From: an uncultured Christensenellaceae bacterium
GTDB lineage: Bacteria; Bacillota; Clostridia; Christensenellales; UBA3700
Assembly: GCA_944380295.1 (NCBI GenBank)
Contig: CALWHE010000002.1
Span: 1-64,000 of the forward strand
Reading direction: 5' to 3'
DNA length: 64,000 nucleotides
Of this stretch, positions 14,335 through 25,116 are shown one piece after another; the first letter of the stretch is position 1, and each line of letters starts with the position of its first letter. The notes under the pieces were generated by a model, which saw only the letters and a list, made by a program, of their open reading frames with translations, did no database searches and was not told the DNA's origin. The position numbers and the translations under genes were made by a program.

Positions 14335-15245
14335 CTTCCCAGCTTGACGCCCTCCGTCTTATGTCCCAGGGCAAACGCCTTCATCTCCATGCGTTTACCG
14401 CCCTCCGGCTGCACTTGCAGCAACCTGAGAGAGCCGCTGCCGCAGCCCACGTATACGTCGCCGTCCGCAGAAAAAATCACGCCCGCTTCACCGCTTTTGT
14501 CCGCCGGTTCCGCCTTTAATATCTTCAACAATTTGCCTTGAAAATAAGTGTATGCGGAAGGCCAGGGCGTAAGCCCGCGAATGCGGCGATCGAGTGAGCG
14601 CGCGTCCGCGGAAAAATCGAGCAGACCGTCCTTTTTCCCGAGCATCTTGCAATGCGTGGCTTCATCTTCCTTTTGCGGAGTGTAAACGGCTTTGCCCGAC
14701 GAGATCAGCTCCAACGCTTCCGCCAGCGCTTCTCCGCCCAACAGCGCCAGCCTGTCAAACAGCTCTCCCGCCGTTTCCCGCTCGCCTATATCCGTCTTTT
14801 TTTGCAAGAGGATATCTCCGGCGTCCACCTGCAAGACCGTGCGCATGATGGTGATGCCCGTCTGCTTTTCCCCGTTTATCACCGCCCATTGGATGGGCGC
14901 GCTGCCGCGATACTTGGGCAGGAGCGAGCCATGCACGTTGATGGTGCCCAGCGGCGGCAGATCCAGCACCTTTTGCGAAAGTATCTGCCCGAACGCGCAG
15001 GTGACGAACAGATCCGCCTTTAACCGGGCAAGCTCCTCCACTCCCTCCCGGCTGACTTTTTCAAACTGCAAAACTTTCAGCCCCAGATCGAGCGCCGCCT
15101 GCTTGACGGGAGAAAACGTCACTCTTTTTCTGTCCCGCTCTCTGTCAGGCTGCGTGACCACCGCCGCCACTTCATGTCCGCTTTCCGCGGCGGCTTTGAG
15201 TGAAGGAAGAGCAAAGTCCGGCGTTCCGAAAAAAACCACGCGCAT
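14331..15245 (-). CDS. fmt: Methionyl-tRNA formyltransferase
   Basis: Fmt (304 residues) formylates initiator Met-tRNA. The N-terminal formyl-transferase fold shows FFGTPDFALPSLKAA and the folate/active-site stretch GTINVHGSLLPKYRGSAPI with QWAVINGE (Asn, His and later Asp are the conserved catalytic set). A smaller C-terminal OB-like domain follows. The start shares one base with the def stop (TGATG). The def-fmt pairing couples addition and removal of the formyl group. Confidence 0.97.
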   Translation of the reverse strand: MRVVFFGTPDFALPSLKAAAESGHEVAAVVTQPDRERDRKRVTFSPVKQAALDLGLKVLQFEKVSREGVEELARLKADLFVTCAFGQILSQKVLDLPPLGTINVHGSLLPKYRGSAPIQWAVINGEKQTGITIMRTVLQVDAGDILLQKKTDIGERETAGELFDRLALLGGEALAEALELISSGKAVYTPQKEDEATHCKMLGKKDGLLDFSADARSLDRRIRGLTPWPSAYTYFQGKLLKILKAEPADKSGEAGVIFSADGDVYVGCGSGSLRLLQVQPEGGKRMEMKAFALGHKTEGVKLGR

Positions 15246-15709
15246 CAGTTGTTCACCTTGCGGTAACCGCCCTTATATTCGTTGTCATAAAACAAAACGC
15301 CGTCTAGGTGATCTATCTCATGGCAGCAGGCGCGCGCGGTAAGTCCGCTGTATTCGCCCTGTTTTTCCATGCCGCGTCTGTCTTTATAGCGCACGGTCAC
15401 GTTCATGGGGCGCTCCACCATGCAGGATTTGCCGGGCACGCTCAGGCACGCCTCCTGTCCTATCTGACTGCCGGAGCAAGCTACTATCTTCGGATTTACC
15501 ATTTCCAGATAAGTTTCTCCCACTTCCACCACCGCCAGCCGGCGCGCGATGCCCACCTGCGGTCCCGCCAGCCCTACGCCGTCCGCGTGTTTCATGGTTT
15601 CGTGCATGTCGTCGAGCAGTTTTGCCAATTTTCCATCGAACTTATCCACCTCTCTGCATTTTTTGCGCAGAATGGGATCGCCGTCTTTTACTATATCTCT
15701 TAAAGCCAT
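15245..15709 (-). CDS. def: Peptide deformylase
   Basis: This 154-residue metalloenzyme removes the N-formyl group from nascent proteins. Its three motifs are GVGLAGPQVG, EACLSVPG (the Cys is a metal ligand; the usual second residue is Gly, here Ala) and HEIDHLDGVLF (HExxH). It is the short type 1-like form. GGAGGGCG lies before the start, nine bases after priA. Confidence 0.96.
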   Translation of the reverse strand: MALRDIVKDGDPILRKKCREVDKFDGKLAKLLDDMHETMKHADGVGLAGPQVGIARRLAVVEVGETYLEMVNPKIVACSGSQIGQEACLSVPGKSCMVERPMNVTVRYKDRRGMEKQGEYSGLTARACCHEIDHLDGVLFYDNEYKGGYRKVNN

Positions 15710-15718
15710 ATCGCCCTC

Positions 15719-17908
15719 CTAATTCAGGTTTTGAGGATTTATTTCCGCAAACACGCTAACTCCGCGCGTTTTGCCCTTTTCCATTGCGGCATAGGCGTCC
15801 GCAATGATGCTTCTCTCGCGCGCCCTCTTGAAACGCAGCAATATCTGATATCTGAACTTGTTTTCTATCTTGGTCACCGGGCTTTTCATCGCCTGCAAAT
15901 AGATGATGTCGTAATCGTATTTTTTCTTCAACGGCTTCACGTCGAAATATATCTTTTTTGCACACTCTATCACGGCGTCCTCGTCTTGTCCGGACATCAG
16001 GATACGCATGATGGTGGAATAAGGCGGGAAATCGGACACCAATCTGGTGTTGTTTTCCTTGGCGAAAAACCCGTCGTAATCATAAGCGGCGGCATAACGG
16101 AACACGTAATGATTGGGAGAATAAGTCTGCAAAATGACTTTTCCCGCCTTTGCCGCTCTGCCCGCTCTGCCCGCCACCTGAGTGACCAACTGAAAAGTGC
16201 GTTCCGCCGAACGGTAATCGCTGAAATAAAGGCTCATGTCCGCGTCCAATATCCCCACCAGCGTGACGTTGGGAAAATCGTGCCCTTTGGCGATCATCTG
16301 CGTGCCCACCAAAATCTGCGCCTCTCCGGCGGCAAATTGCCCCAAAATGTCCAGATATGCGGACTTTGTGGAAGTGGTTTCGTTATCCATGCGCAATATT
16401 TTTACTTGCGGGAAAGCCTTTTGCAACTCCTCCACCACGCGCTGGGTGCCTATCTTTCCGTATCTTATCTTGGTGCTGCCGCATTCCGGACAACAGTCGA
16501 GCATTCTGAATTTTTTCCCGCAATAATGGCATTTGAGCACGTTGTCCACGGAGTGATAAGTGAGCGTGATGTCGCAATCGGTGCACTTGGCGATATAGCC
16601 GCACTCCTTGCACATGACAAAAGAGGAGTGCCCGCGGCGGTTGAGGAAGATCATCGCCTGTTCGCCGCGCTCCACCGTTTGCTCCAAGGCTCGCGTCAGC
16701 TCTGCGGAAAAAATGCCCGCGTTTCCGCGGATAACTTCCTGTTTCATGTCCACCACCTGCATGGCGGGCATGTTGCCGCTGATGCGCTCGTCCATCCTCA
16801 CCAGTTCGTATTCGCCGCGTTTTGCCAAAAGAAAACTTTCGATAGACGGCGTGGCGCTGCCCAAAATGACTTTTCCGCCGTTATGTTTTGCACGCCACTT
16901 GGCAATGTCCGCCGTGACATATCGGGGATTTGATTCGCTCACATAAGAGGAATCGTGCTCCTCGTCGATGATGACGACGCCCAGATCCCGCAAAGGCGCA
17001 AACACCGCCGAACGCGCGCCCACCACCACCTTTGCCTCTCCGGTGACTATCCTGCGCCACTCGTCAAAGCGTTCTCCGTCCGAAAGCCCGCTGTGCAGCA
17101 TCGCCACGATGTCGCCGAAGCGGGAGCGGAAAATTTTGAGCGTCTGCGGCGTGAGCGAGATCTCCGGCACCAGCATGATGGCGGTCTTGCCCTTTTCCAG
17201 CGCGTCTTCTATGCAGCGCATGTAAACTTCCGTCTTGCCGCTCCCGGTCACGCCGTAAAGCAGGCTCACCGTTCTGGGCGTGGCGGAGATCGTCTGCAAA
17301 GCGGCGCTTTGACAGGGGCGCAGCTGCGGCAGGCTTTTTTTATCGGGCGCATATCCCTGTGGAGTGCGGAATATCTCCCTGTCCGTGCGCACGAGCAGTC
17401 CGCGCTTGATCAAGGTGTTCACGCAGGAAGCGGACACCTCGCTGGTGAGGCGGGATAAAAACTCTCCGCCCTCTCGGAGCCGCTCTATCACCGCCCTGCG
17501 CGCCGGAGTGCCCGCCTCTTCCAAAAGCTGTTCAAACGACTTGTTGGGATCAAGACTGACATATAGGCGCTTTAATTCCCTCACCCTGCCGCCGCGCAGC
17601 TTGGAAGGGATAAAAAGGCGCAGACAATCCACGTAGCGGATAAAATACCGCTCGCGCATGAATTTTGCAAGTTCGAGTTGTTCTTCCGTGATGGCGCTGT
17701 AAGGATCGAGCCGCGCTTCTATCTGTTTGAGCTGCCGCGAAGTTTGAGCCTGTTCTTTGAGATCTATGCAAAAGCCTTCTATCGTTTTGGACCCGAAGGG
17801 AACAAGGACGCGATCGCCCCTTTTCACTTCCAATTCCTGCGGCGCGATATATTCGAATATCTTGTCTATTTCCGCCGTGCTTATGTCCACGATCACGCTT
17901 GCAACCAT
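15719..17908 (-). CDS. priA: Primosomal replication restart helicase PriA
   Basis: PriA (729 residues) reloads the replisome at repaired forks. The N-terminal DNA-binding domain opens VASVIVDISTAEIDKIFEY. The helicase has Walker A GVTGSGKTEVYMR and motif II DEEHDSSY. An insert of two zinc-binding clusters follows (CKECGYIAKCTDC and CHYCGKKFRMLDCCPEC), then the second RecA lobe with VTQVAGRAGRA. The start at 17908 is chosen because it matches the family start; it overlaps the end of coaBC by 16 bases. An upstream ATG at 18127 would lie deep within coaBC. Confidence 0.96.
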   Translation of the reverse strand: MVASVIVDISTAEIDKIFEYIAPQELEVKRGDRVLVPFGSKTIEGFCIDLKEQAQTSRQLKQIEARLDPYSAITEEQLELAKFMRERYFIRYVDCLRLFIPSKLRGGRVRELKRLYVSLDPNKSFEQLLEEAGTPARRAVIERLREGGEFLSRLTSEVSASCVNTLIKRGLLVRTDREIFRTPQGYAPDKKSLPQLRPCQSAALQTISATPRTVSLLYGVTGSGKTEVYMRCIEDALEKGKTAIMLVPEISLTPQTLKIFRSRFGDIVAMLHSGLSDGERFDEWRRIVTGEAKVVVGARSAVFAPLRDLGVVIIDEEHDSSYVSESNPRYVTADIAKWRAKHNGGKVILGSATPSIESFLLAKRGEYELVRMDERISGNMPAMQVVDMKQEVIRGNAGIFSAELTRALEQTVERGEQAMIFLNRRGHSSFVMCKECGYIAKCTDCDITLTYHSVDNVLKCHYCGKKFRMLDCCPECGSTKIRYGKIGTQRVVEELQKAFPQVKILRMDNETTSTKSAYLDILGQFAAGEAQILVGTQMIAKGHDFPNVTLVGILDADMSLYFSDYRSAERTFQLVTQVAGRAGRAAKAGKVILQTYSPNHYVFRYAAAYDYDGFFAKENNTRLVSDFPPYSTIMRILMSGQDEDAVIECAKKIYFDVKPLKKKYDYDIIYLQAMKSPVTKIENKFRYQILLRFKRARERSIIADAYAAMEKGKTRGVSVFAEINPQNLN

Positions 17909-19077
17909 AAACCTTCTATCTCGCTCACTACCTCTTTGGCTATAATGTCTTTTGACGCCGCGGCATATTCCGCGCTGTGACCGCCGCTTGTGATGACCGT
18001 AACGGCGTTTTTGTCCGAATCGAAGCCGATATTCGGACGCGACACGTCGTTTGCCACCACCATGTCCGCGCCCTTGGCTTTTAACTTTTTCACCGCGCTG
18101 GGCAGCAGATCCTGCGTTTCGGCGCAAAAGATCACCAATTTACGCTCCCCCTTCACCCTGCCCAATGCGGCGGCGATGTCGGGATTTTTTTTCAGCTCCA
18201 AAATTATCTTTTCGCCTTTGATCTTGTTGTCGTATTCCCGCACCGGGGAATAATCTCCCACCGCCGCGGCTTTTATGACGCAGTCGCAGTTTTCGTATTC
18301 CCGCAGGCAGGCTTCCAGCATCTCCGCGGCGCTCTGCACGCGCACCACCTTGTCCGTGGCTGCGGGCGGTTCCACTTTCATGTTGGCGGCGATCAAAGTG
18401 ACCTCCGCTCCGCGGCGTTTGAGTTCGCGCACGATGGCGCAGCCCATTTTCCCGCTGGAACGATTGGTTATATACCGCACTCCGTCTATGTTTTCCATCG
18501 TGCCGCCGGCGGTGACCAAAAATCTTTTTCCCGCCAAAGACGCGCCTTTTTTCAGCACGCCTTCCATGAAGCGGACGATCTCCTGCGGTTCCGCCATGCG
18601 CCCTTTGCCCACGTCGCCGCAGGCGAGCGTGCCGCACCCCGGCTCGCATATCTCGTATCCGCGCGCCGCCAGCGTGCGCAAATTTTCCTGCGTGGCGGGA
18701 TTTTCAAACATATTTGCGTTCATGGCAGGACAGACGACCACCGGGCACTTCACGGCAAGCGCCGTTGAAGTGAGCAGATCGTCCGCGATCCCGCAGGCGA
18801 GCTTGGCGATCACGTCCGCGGTGGCGGGCGCCACCACGAAAATATCCGCCTGCTTTGCCAGCGTGATATGAGCTATCTGTCTGTCCGCCGTCCCGTCGAA
18901 CATCTCGCAATAAACATGCCTGTGCGTGAGCGCTTCAAAGGAGAGCGGCGCCACAAAACGGGCGGCATTCGCCGTCATCACAACGTTGACGTCGCAGCCG
19001 TTTTTGGTCAAAGCCGACGCCAAAGCGCAGCTTTTATAGCAGGCGATCCCGCCGCTTACGCCCAAAAGCACGTTCAT
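17893..19077 (-). CDS. coaBC: Bifunctional CoaB/CoaC (4'-phosphopantothenoylcysteine synthetase/decarboxylase)
   Basis: This 394-residue enzyme makes 4'-phosphopantetheine from 4'-phosphopantothenate for coenzyme A. The N-terminal CoaC flavoprotein shows GVSGGIACYKSCALA, the catalytic His region, and the PAMNANMFENPA loop. The C-terminal CoaB shows VTAGGTMENIDGVRYITNRSSGKMG and AAVGDYSP. The start is at 19077, sharing one base with the rpoZ stop. Confidence 0.96.
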   Translation of the reverse strand: MNVLLGVSGGIACYKSCALASALTKNGCDVNVVMTANAARFVAPLSFEALTHRHVYCEMFDGTADRQIAHITLAKQADIFVVAPATADVIAKLACGIADDLLTSTALAVKCPVVVCPAMNANMFENPATQENLRTLAARGYEICEPGCGTLACGDVGKGRMAEPQEIVRFMEGVLKKGASLAGKRFLVTAGGTMENIDGVRYITNRSSGKMGCAIVRELKRRGAEVTLIAANMKVEPPAATDKVVRVQSAAEMLEACLREYENCDCVIKAAAVGDYSPVREYDNKIKGEKIILELKKNPDIAAALGRVKGERKLVIFCAETQDLLPSAVKKLKAKGADMVVANDVSRPNIGFDSDKNAVTVITSGGHSAEYAAASKDIIAKEVVSEIEGLWLQA

Positions 19078-19277
19078 CAGATGCTCTCGCTCCTGACAAC
19101 TATCTTGTCTTCGTAAACTTCTTTGGCGGCATAGCTGATGGATTTCATGCCCGCTTCTTTGAGCAGTTCGGGATATTGCGCGTCCAGCTGCCTTGCCCTT
19201 TTGGCAACGCCGCACACCAATGCGTAGCGGCATTCCGCCTTTTTGATAAGTTTGTCGATAGGGGGATCGATCATCAT
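19077..19277 (-). CDS. rpoZ: RNA polymerase omega subunit
   Basis: This 66-residue protein shows DPPIDKLIKKAECRYALV and RARQL, the conserved helix of omega, which assists RNA polymerase assembly. It is slightly short at the C-terminus, as in other Firmicutes. Two consecutive ATG codons are possible; GGAGG nine bases before the first (19277) favours it. It overlaps gmk by four bases and lies in the standard gmk-rpoZ-coaBC order. Confidence 0.93.
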   Translation of the reverse strand: MMIDPPIDKLIKKAECRYALVCGVAKRARQLDAQYPELLKEAGMKSISYAAKEVYEDKIVVRSESI

Positions 19278-19921
19278 ATTGAGTTACCTCCGCTTAAAAG
19301 ATTTTTTATCCGTTCGATATTGTTTTTTACGCAATATTTTTCCGCTTTTTCCGCATTTCCGCCGCGCAGGGCGTTGACGATGGTCAGCACCTCTTGCGTG
19401 CATTCTTCCAACTCGTCGTTCACCACCGCGTAATCGTATTCCAAAGCGCGCTCTATCTCGCCGGGCGCGTTTCCCATGCGTTTGAGCACGACGTCCTTCG
19501 CATCTGTCTGCCTGCCCGTCAACCTGGCAGAAAGGCTCTGCATGCTCTTGGGCAGGATAAAGATGAGCGCCGCTTCCGGGATGCGCTTTTTGACGGAAAT
19601 GCCGCCCTTGACGTCTATCACCAGCACCGCGTCATGTCCTTCCTCGCGCAGTTTTTCCACATACGACGCGGGCGTTGCGTAACTGTTTCCGTGCACGCTC
19701 TCGTGTTCCAAAAAATCGCCTTCCGCCAGCATGCGGTCGTATTTTTCCTGCGTGATGAAATAATAGTGCACGCCGTCAACTTCACCGACGCGGGGAGCGC
19801 GCGTGGTCACGGACACGGAGCGGCGCAAGCCGCCGTCCTGCGCCATGGCGCGTTTGAGCACCGTGTCTTTTCCCACTCCGGACGGACCGGAGAGCACGAT
19901 GAGTAAGCCTTTTTTGTTCAT
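19274..19921 (-). CDS. gmk: Guanylate kinase
   Basis: Gmk (215 residues) converts GMP to GDP with ATP. P-loop LSGPSGVGKDTVLKRAM opens the protein, then the GMP-binding SVSVTTRAPRVGEVDGVHYYF and a lid region with RLTGRQTDAKDVVLKRM. The P-loop has Asp after GK where Ser or Thr is most common (GKDT), a small variation. GTGGAG lies before the start. The remA (DUF370) gene that many Firmicutes carry between yicC and gmk is absent here. Confidence 0.97.
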   Translation of the reverse strand: MNKKGLLIVLSGPSGVGKDTVLKRAMAQDGGLRRSVSVTTRAPRVGEVDGVHYYFITQEKYDRMLAEGDFLEHESVHGNSYATPASYVEKLREEGHDAVLVIDVKGGISVKKRIPEAALIFILPKSMQSLSARLTGRQTDAKDVVLKRMGNAPGEIERALEYDYAVVNDELEECTQEVLTIVNALRGGNAEKAEKYCVKNNIERIKNLLSGGNSI

Positions 19922-19922
19922 A

Positions 19923-20792
19923 TCACTCCACGTTTTGCACTTGTTCGCGCACTTTTTCTATCTCGCACTTGGCGTCTATCACGCATTGCGCGATCTTGGA
20001 ATCGCTGCATTTGGAGCCGATGGTATTGGTTTCTCTGTTCATCTCCTGCACGATAAAGTCCAGCTTTTTGCCCAAAGCTCCGCCGCCGCGGCAGATGTCG
20101 GCAAAATGCTTGATATGCGAACGCAGGCGCGCCGTTTCTTCATCTACCGCCACTTTGTCGGCAAAGAAAGCCGCCTCATTCATCAGCCGCGCCTCGTCGA
20201 ACTCCACTTCGCCGAGCAGCTCCGTTATGCGTTCACGCATGCGATTTTTGTGCTCTTCCACCGTGAGCGGAGCAAGCTCTTCCACTCTGTCCACGAAAGC
20301 GGAGATGTTGGCGACTTTGGCGAGCAGATCGCTCATCAGCATGCCGCCCTCTTTCTCACGCATGGCAACCAAGCCGTCAAGCGCCTGCGCGGCGGCTTCG
20401 CCGACAAGCGCGCTCAGCGCCTCTTCGTCTTCTTCCTCTTCTTTGACGGTGACTACGTCGGGCATTCTGAACAGGCTCGCTACGCCGAAGTCGTTGACAA
20501 TGCCGTATTTCATGCCCGCCTTTGCCGCCATCACGCAATAATCCCTGGCAAGCGCTTCATCCATGCTCACTTTGCCGCATTCTTCGCGCTCATAATTGAC
20601 GTATATGTCCAGATGTCCGCGCTCCACGGCTTTTTTGACCGCGCTCCTCACGGCGTCTTCCGCAAAACTCAGCGCGCGCGGCAACTTGATGTTCAGATCC
20701 AAAAAACGGTGGTTGACGGACTTGATCTCCACGCTGACCTTTCTGCCCGCGCGCTCCGCCGTCCCTTTACCGTAACCCGTCATGCTTCTCAT
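19923..20792 (-). CDS. YicC/YloC family endoribonuclease
   Basis: This 289-residue protein belongs to the YicC family (DUF1732 at the C-terminus), RNases/stress proteins widespread in bacteria. It opens MRSMTGYGKGTAERAG and has VEIKSVNHRFLDLNIKLPR, then the C-terminal DFIVQEMNRETNTIGSKCSD, all strong family signatures. It is the first gene of a twelve-gene operon that runs to spoVM at 10438, preceded by a good extended -10 promoter. Confidence 0.95.
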   Translation of the reverse strand: MRSMTGYGKGTAERAGRKVSVEIKSVNHRFLDLNIKLPRALSFAEDAVRSAVKKAVERGHLDIYVNYEREECGKVSMDEALARDYCVMAAKAGMKYGIVNDFGVASLFRMPDVVTVKEEEEDEEALSALVGEAAAQALDGLVAMREKEGGMLMSDLLAKVANISAFVDRVEELAPLTVEEHKNRMRERITELLGEVEFDEARLMNEAAFFADKVAVDEETARLRSHIKHFADICRGGGALGKKLDFIVQEMNRETNTIGSKCSDSKIAQCVIDAKCEIEKVREQVQNVE

Positions 20793-20822
20793 TTTTCACT
20801 ATTCCTCGTTTGCTGTTTTCAT

Positions 20823-20851
20823 ATTATAGCATATGCGCGCAAAAAATACAA
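20823..20851 (-). promoter_or_regulatory. Promoter of the yicC-...-spoVM operon
   Basis: Minus strand: TTGTAT (20851-20846), 17-nt spacer, extended -10 TGC-TATAAT (20828-20823), about 30 bases before the yicC start. The upstream edge nearly touches the T run of the ligA terminator. Confidence 0.75.
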
Positions 20852-20861
20852 ATATTTATTA

Positions 20862-20903
20862 TAAAAAACGCAGGCGCGGTCGGACATGAGCCGCCGCGCC
20901 TTG
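20862..20903 (-). terminator. Terminator of pcrA-ligA
   Basis: Minus strand: GGCGCGG pairs with CCGCGCC (arms near 20900 and 20873) and is followed by TTTTTT at 20868-20863. Confidence 0.8.
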
Positions 20904-20937
20904 TTTTTGGAAAGTTTTCTTCTGAAATACGCCCGCA

Positions 20938-22890
<1,953 letters not shown>

Positions 22891-25035
22891 TTATGCCATG
22901 CTCAGCGGAGCAAGGCGCAGATTGAGCACTTTTACCCCCAGTTTTTCAAAGGCGATGCGGGCGTTTTCCCCATTGATCTCCTGGATGACGCCTTTGCCGA
23001 ATTTGGGGTGCGTCACCGCCGCGCCCGGCTTGAACGCGGAGATGTCTTTGGCGGTCGCCTGCGTGCGATCGAAAGCGGGGATCTCCCTTCTGAGCGCGTT
23101 TTGCACGGTGTGATGGACCACGCGCTCATCGCTCTTACGCACAGTTATCAAACCGCTTTCTTTGACAAAGCGGCTGACCGGATTGCTCTCCGTTTTGCCG
23201 AAGCGGAATCTTCTGCCGGCATTTGTGAGCCATAAGCGCTCCTTGGCGCGGGTGATGGCAACATACATTATGCGGCGCTCTTCTTCCACGTCCGCGGTGG
23301 TGGTGTCTGCGCGCAAAGACGGGAATATACCCTCTTCAAGCCCCACGATGAACACGCATCTGAATTCCAGCCCCTTCACGCCGTGCACGGTGGCGATGGT
23401 TATGTAATTGCCCTCGTCCGTTTCGTCCGCGTCCGTGAGCAAAGAAAGCGTCTGCAAGTATTCTTCCAGCTTAACGTCCGGGTTATCCGCGCAAAATTCG
23501 TGAACGGATGTCAAAAACTGGTCTATATTCTCCAATTTTGTCCTGCCTTCCGGATCGTCGATGTCGTAAGCGGAATAAAAGTCTATCTTGTCAAACACAA
23601 ACTTGACGTATTCATCGAGCGGCATGACGTCTTTTTGCCCGGCGATCTCTCCGGCAAGATCCGCAAACGCCGCCAGTTTTTTTGTATATGCCGGCGAGAG
23701 GTCCAAGCTGCCTATCTGCATAAGCCCGTCAAAGAGAGAAAGCCCCTTCTCCGCGCACGCCCTGATGAGCGCATCCACACAGGCGTCGCCTATGCCGCGC
23801 TTGGGAAAATTGATGATGCGCGTTATACTTTCGCCGTCGGCGGGGTTGACCGCCATGCGCAGATAGGCGATGAAATCTTTTATTTCCTTGCGTTCGTAAA
23901 ACTTGAAGCCGCCTATCACCTTGTAAGGCATGCCGTAAGAAGACATTCTGTCTTCAAACACGCGCGTGAGCGAGTTTATGCGCACCAGTATGGCAAAATC
24001 GCTGTAACGATAGCCGTGGTTTTTGACCAGGTTGAATATCTGCTCCAACACAAAGTCCGCTTCAGTCCGCTCGTCGTTCAAGCTGCGGTAAGAAACGGCA
24101 ACGCCGGCGTCTTTATCCGTCCAAAGCTGCTTGCCCATGCGCCCGGCGTTGTTTGCGATCACTTTGTTTGCGGTATTCAAAATGTTTGCCGTGCTGCGGT
24201 AATTGCGCTCCAATTTGTAAATGCGGCAATCGGGATAATCCTTTTTGAAATTGAGTATGTTCCCCACGTCTGCGCCGCGCCAGCCGTAAATGCTCTGATC
24301 GTCGTCGCCGACCACAAAGATGTTGCCGTATTTGCGCACCAGCATTTTCACCAGCAAAAACTGGATCTTGTTGGTGTCCTGAAATTCGTCCACATGCACA
24401 TACAAAAATCTGTCCTGATATTTTTCCAGCACGTCTTTATGCATGGCAAAGAGCAAGAAGGTTTTCAGAAGCAGATCGTCAAAGTCGAAGGCGTTGTTTT
24501 TGGCAAGCTCTTCTTCGTATTTTGCATAGACCTGCGTTATCAAGGCGTGATCGGGGTGGTCTTTTATGCGCGTTTCATATTGCTGCGGCGTCATGGCAAT
24601 GCTCTTTGCCGCGGAGATATGCCACCTTATGCTTTTTTTCTTGTCGCCGTCTTCCGGAAAATCTTCTTTGAGTATGCGCGTGATTATCCTGTCGCTCTCC
24701 GCCTCTCCGTAAATGGAAAAATTGCGGTTGTGTCCCAGCTTGTCCGCGTCGTTGCGCAAAACGCGCGCGCAAAAAGAGTGGAAGGTCATCACCCACATGC
24801 CGTCTTCTCCGGTGACGGCGTGGATACGCTCCTTCATTTCTCCCGCCGCCTTATTGGTAAAGGTGATGGCGAGGATATTATAAGGCGAAACGCCGCACTT
24901 GTCTATCAAATACGCTATCCGGTAAGTGAGCACGCGCGTTTTTCCGCTGCCCGCGCCGGCGAGCACCAACACGGCGCCCTGCGTATCCGTGACCGGTTTG
25001 AGCTGTTCGTCATTCAGCAAGGTAGAATAATCCAT
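22891..25035 (-). CDS. pcrA: ATP-dependent DNA helicase PcrA/UvrD
   Basis: This 714-residue SF1A helicase unwinds 3'-5' during repair and plasmid/fork maintenance. It shows the Q-motif LLNDEQLKPV, Walker A LAGAGSGKTRVLTYRIAYL, motif II VDEFQDTN, GDDDQSIYGWRGA, and motifs V/VI VHGVKGLEFRCVFIVGLEEG and EEERRIMYVAITRAKERL. The C-terminal tail FKPGAAVTHPKFGKGVI is the Tudor-like RNA-polymerase-binding module typical of PcrA. The pcrA-ligA pair is a classical Firmicutes operon. Confidence 0.96.
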   Translation of the reverse strand: MDYSTLLNDEQLKPVTDTQGAVLVLAGAGSGKTRVLTYRIAYLIDKCGVSPYNILAITFTNKAAGEMKERIHAVTGEDGMWVMTFHSFCARVLRNDADKLGHNRNFSIYGEAESDRIITRILKEDFPEDGDKKKSIRWHISAAKSIAMTPQQYETRIKDHPDHALITQVYAKYEEELAKNNAFDFDDLLLKTFLLFAMHKDVLEKYQDRFLYVHVDEFQDTNKIQFLLVKMLVRKYGNIFVVGDDDQSIYGWRGADVGNILNFKKDYPDCRIYKLERNYRSTANILNTANKVIANNAGRMGKQLWTDKDAGVAVSYRSLNDERTEADFVLEQIFNLVKNHGYRYSDFAILVRINSLTRVFEDRMSSYGMPYKVIGGFKFYERKEIKDFIAYLRMAVNPADGESITRIINFPKRGIGDACVDALIRACAEKGLSLFDGLMQIGSLDLSPAYTKKLAAFADLAGEIAGQKDVMPLDEYVKFVFDKIDFYSAYDIDDPEGRTKLENIDQFLTSVHEFCADNPDVKLEEYLQTLSLLTDADETDEGNYITIATVHGVKGLEFRCVFIVGLEEGIFPSLRADTTTADVEEERRIMYVAITRAKERLWLTNAGRRFRFGKTESNPVSRFVKESGLITVRKSDERVVHHTVQNALRREIPAFDRTQATAKDISAFKPGAAVTHPKFGKGVIQEINGENARIAFEKLGVKVLNLRLAPLSMA

Positions 25036-25064
25036 AAAATTCTCTCTTTTGACTTATTTAATAT

Positions 25065-25093
25065 ATATTACCACAAAAAAGAGTTTTTGGCAA
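25065..25093 (-). promoter_or_regulatory. Promoter of pcrA-ligA
   Basis: Minus strand: TTGCCA (25093-25088), 17-nt spacer, TAATAT (25070-25065) with a TG one base upstream, about 30 bases before the ATG. Confidence 0.55.
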
Positions 25094-25116
25094 GGAATGG
25101 GGGCAGTCAAATAAAA

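Noticed and set aside
23500..25035. Prophage or insertion-sequence remnants near pcrA and elsewhere
   Set aside because: No integrase, transposase, terminase or inverted-repeat ends were found in the window.
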